Below are positions 13,045 to 14,981 of a stretch of 14,981 nucleotides of DNA, in pieces. The stretch lies in NCBI GenBank assembly GCA_002358875.1, contig DEPS01000019.1:65873-80853 (forward strand). The letters are read 5' to 3'. A program made the translations under genes and the position numbers. Position 1 is the first letter of the stretch. Each line of letters starts with the position of its first letter. This stretch comes from Lachnospiraceae bacterium UBA3386 (GTDB lineage: Bacteria > Bacillota > Clostridia > Lachnospirales > Lachnospiraceae). Below the pieces are notes generated by a model, which made no database searches, had not been told where the DNA came from, and was given only the letters and a program-made list of their open reading frames with translations.

Positions 13045-14799
13045 ATGAAAAAGATTGGAATCGGATACGAGGACTACAGGGAATTCATCGACCAGGATCT
13101 GTACTATGTGGACAAGACCCTTCTGGTCCGGGACATCCTGGAAAAAGGCGGGAAGGTGACCCTCCTGACCAGACCCAGGCGCTTCGGGAAGACGCTGGGG
13201 CTCTCCATGCTGCGCACTTTTTTTGAACTGGAGTATGACCGCAGCGGAAATATCATTGACAAAAGGCGGTTTTTTGAGGGCATGGCAATCATGCGGGAGG
13301 ATCCCAAAATCCTCTCCAGGATGGGAGAGTATCCTGTCATCAAGCTGAGCCTGAAGAGCGCGAAGCAGCCGGATTTCGAGACCGCTTTCCTTGTACTGAG
13401 AAGGGAGATTATCGGGGAATTTTCGCGGCATGATTATCTTCGAAGGTCCGAGAACCTCACGAAGGAAGAAAGGACGGATTTCATCCAGCATCTGCGCCGG
13501 GAAATCGAATGGCGGGAGCGGTCAAAGACGTTTAAGAGCATTGAAGAGCGCAAAGCGGCCATCGGCGAGGAAGCCGCTGGTTTCTCCATCGCCCTGAAAA
13601 CGCTGTCGGAGCTCCTGAAAAAACACCATGGAAAAAATGTGATCATTCTGCTCGATGAATACGACGTCCCCCTGGAGAACGCCTGGCAGGCGGGCTTCTA
13701 TCCGGAGATGATCTCCTTTATCCGATCCCTGTTCGAGTCCGCGCTGAAGACCAACGACGCGCTGGAGTTCGCCGTCGTCACGGGGTGCCTGAGGATCAGC
13801 AGGGAGAGCATCTTCACCGGCATGAACCATCTGGAACTTGTTTCCATCCGTTCGGGCGATTTCGATGAGGCATTTGGCTTCACGCAGGAGGAAACCACGA
13901 GGATGCTCCTGGATTACGGGCTTGCCGGAAAGGTGGAGGAGGTTCGGGAATGGTATGACGGGTATCTCTTTGGAAATGAGGAGATCTACAACCCATGGAG
14001 CGTGACAAAGTACGTGAAGGCACATCTCTCCATGCCGCAGGCTTTCCCCGAGCCCTACTGGTCCAACACCTCCTCCAACTCCATCGTAAAAGACCTGGTC
14101 CTTCGGGCGGATGAAAAGACGAAGCAGGAGCTGGACACTCTGATTGCGGGCGGGACAATCGAGAAGAGGATCCACGAGGACATCACCTATGCGGACATCT
14201 ACGCTTCGGACGACAACCTCTGGAACTTCCTGTTCTTTACGGGATATATGAAAAAGGTTTCCGAGAGGCAGGAGGGAGAGGATGTCTACGTGACCATGTG
14301 CATCCCCAATCTGGAGATCCGGAGCATCTATCGGTACCAGATCCAGAGATGGTTTGACAAGATCGTTAAGACGGCTGACCGGGCGCAGCTGTACCGGGCG
14401 GTCCGCGAGAAGGACACGGCGCAGATCGGCAGGATCCTGACCGGCCTCCTCAAGCGCTCCATCAGCACCTTTGACAGCGAGGAGGGCTTCTATCACGGCT
14501 TCCTCCTTTCCATGCTGCTGGAAATGCCGGATTATTCTGCCAGATCCAACCGCGAGGAGGGCGACGGCAGGCCGGATGTCACATTATACCCAGAGGACCC
14601 GCCAGAGCCGGCCTACCTCTTCGAATGCAAGGTTCGGAAGAAATTCAGCGAGATGCAGGGGGGGCTTTCGGAGGCTTTCGATCAGATCCGGACAAAGCGC
14701 TACGAAGAGGGGATCCTCGACGAGGGCTATGCCGGCGCCGTCTCCTATGGCATCTGCTTCTGCAAGAAAAGCTGTATCGTGGGGCTTTATCAGGCATGA
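13045..14799 (+). CDS. AAA-ATPase-like / PD-(D/E)XK nuclease-like protein (DUF1703 type)
   Basis: The 584-residue protein matches a family that is often multicopy in gut anaerobes. Residues 1-30 have the typical opening IGIGYEDYREFIDQDLYYVDKT. A Walker A-like RPRRFGKT lies at 43-50, and a Walker B-like IILLDEYD around 199-207. The middle contains GFTQEET, WYDGYLFGNEEIYNPWSV and EPYWSNTSSN segments. The C-terminal domain has the PD-(D/E)XK pattern: GRPDV with D511, then FECK with E527 and K529. GGGAG precedes the ATG. Function is not established for the family; ATP-dependent nucleic-acid processing is inferred from the fold. All key residues appear present, so it looks intact. No partner gene, such as a methylase or toxin, adjoins it. 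Confidence 0.9.
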   Translation: MKKIGIGYEDYREFIDQDLYYVDKTLLVRDILEKGGKVTLLTRPRRFGKTLGLSMLRTFFELEYDRSGNIIDKRRFFEGMAIMREDPKILSRMGEYPVIKLSLKSAKQPDFETAFLVLRREIIGEFSRHDYLRRSENLTKEERTDFIQHLRREIEWRERSKTFKSIEERKAAIGEEAAGFSIALKTLSELLKKHHGKNVIILLDEYDVPLENAWQAGFYPEMISFIRSLFESALKTNDALEFAVVTGCLRISRESIFTGMNHLELVSIRSGDFDEAFGFTQEETTRMLLDYGLAGKVEEVREWYDGYLFGNEEIYNPWSVTKYVKAHLSMPQAFPEPYWSNTSSNSIVKDLVLRADEKTKQELDTLIAGGTIEKRIHEDITYADIYASDDNLWNFLFFTGYMKKVSERQEGEDVYVTMCIPNLEIRSIYRYQIQRWFDKIVKTADRAQLYRAVREKDTAQIGRILTGLLKRSISTFDSEEGFYHGFLLSMLLEMPDYSARSNREEGDGRPDVTLYPEDPPEPAYLFECKVRKKFSEMQGGLSEAFDQIRTKRYEEGILDEGYAGAVSYGICFCKKSCIVGLYQA

Positions 14800-14858
14800 C
14801 GCGCCTGTCCCCAAACGTCAGAAACGCTCAGGAAATACTCTAATGCGTTCTTATAAGA

Positions 14859-14873
14859 GATGGAGGCGGGAGA
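14859..14873 (+). repeat. 15-bp direct repeat, right copy
   Basis: Second copy of GATGGAGGCGGGAGA, 60 bases after the stop of the AAA-ATPase-like gene (left copy at 13024-13038). The remaining bases to the window end (14874-14981) hold no gene I can support. Confidence 0.6.
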
Positions 14874-14981
14874 TGATGTAGAGGAGAAACAGCAAAGGAC
14901 GAAGACATGAGGTTTTCTGTTCGCGTTCTCAGGAGGGCGTGAACTGTAACGATTCGTTTGTCGTGTGGTTTCAAATGCATA

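Noticed and set aside
13522..14496. 324-codon frame antisense to the AAA-ATPase-like gene
   Set aside because: Shadow of a high-GC coding strand; no motif or ribosome binding site.
14471..14881. 136-codon plus-strand frame overlapping the end of the AAA-ATPase-like gene
   Set aside because: Out-of-frame shadow with arginine/serine-rich composition and no start signal.

Overview
The window looks like chromosomal DNA from a spore-forming-lineage Clostridia, most likely a Lachnospiraceae-type gut anaerobe. The evidence is the GlgC/GlgD pair, a split purine end-pathway (PurO-type IMP cyclohydrolase plus a stand-alone AICAR transformylase), the Firmicutes gene order cysS-mrnC-rlmB-sigH, and a DUF1703-type AAA-ATPase/PD-(D/E)XK protein. 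The genus assignment is inference. I found no rRNA, tRNA, CRISPR array or insertion sequence.

Layout. (1) 1-1201, minus strand: glycogen synthesis genes glgC and the first codons of glgD. (2) 1558-3755, plus strand: two membrane-anchored proteins, a zinc-ribbon/YARHG protein with a KQEEQ repeat and a DUF3298 (RsiV/PdaC-like) protein. Each is followed by a copy of a structured intergenic repeat. (3) 3858-5303, minus strand: a 481-residue protein with an N-terminal helix-turn-helix and an unrecognised large C-terminal part. It is divergent from (4) 5661-7696, plus strand: purO and the AICAR transformylase gene. The intergenic region between them holds a perfect 16-bp palindrome that overlaps a candidate promoter. 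(5) 7700-10822: degenerate AGGAGT repeats, ispF with an odd Cys/Gly-rich tail, a REP-like triple hairpin, cysS and mrnC. (6) 10911-12922: rlmB, a partial copy of the sigH 5' end, a strong promoter, a 43-residue small gene overlapping sigH, and sigH. (7) 13045-14799: the AAA-ATPase/nuclease-like gene with a 15-bp direct repeat on each side.

How the genes fit together: purO and the formyltransferase gene together supply the last two steps to IMP that bifunctional PurH performs in most bacteria. cysS, mrnC and rlmB form a translation/ribosome-maturation block (tRNA charging, 23S rRNA end processing, 23S rRNA methylation) leading to sigH, the early stationary/sporulation sigma factor, which has its own promoter. 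The least explained parts are the large HTH protein facing the purine genes, the palindrome and long leader between them, the intergenic repeat family, the sigH-start duplicate and the IspF tail.
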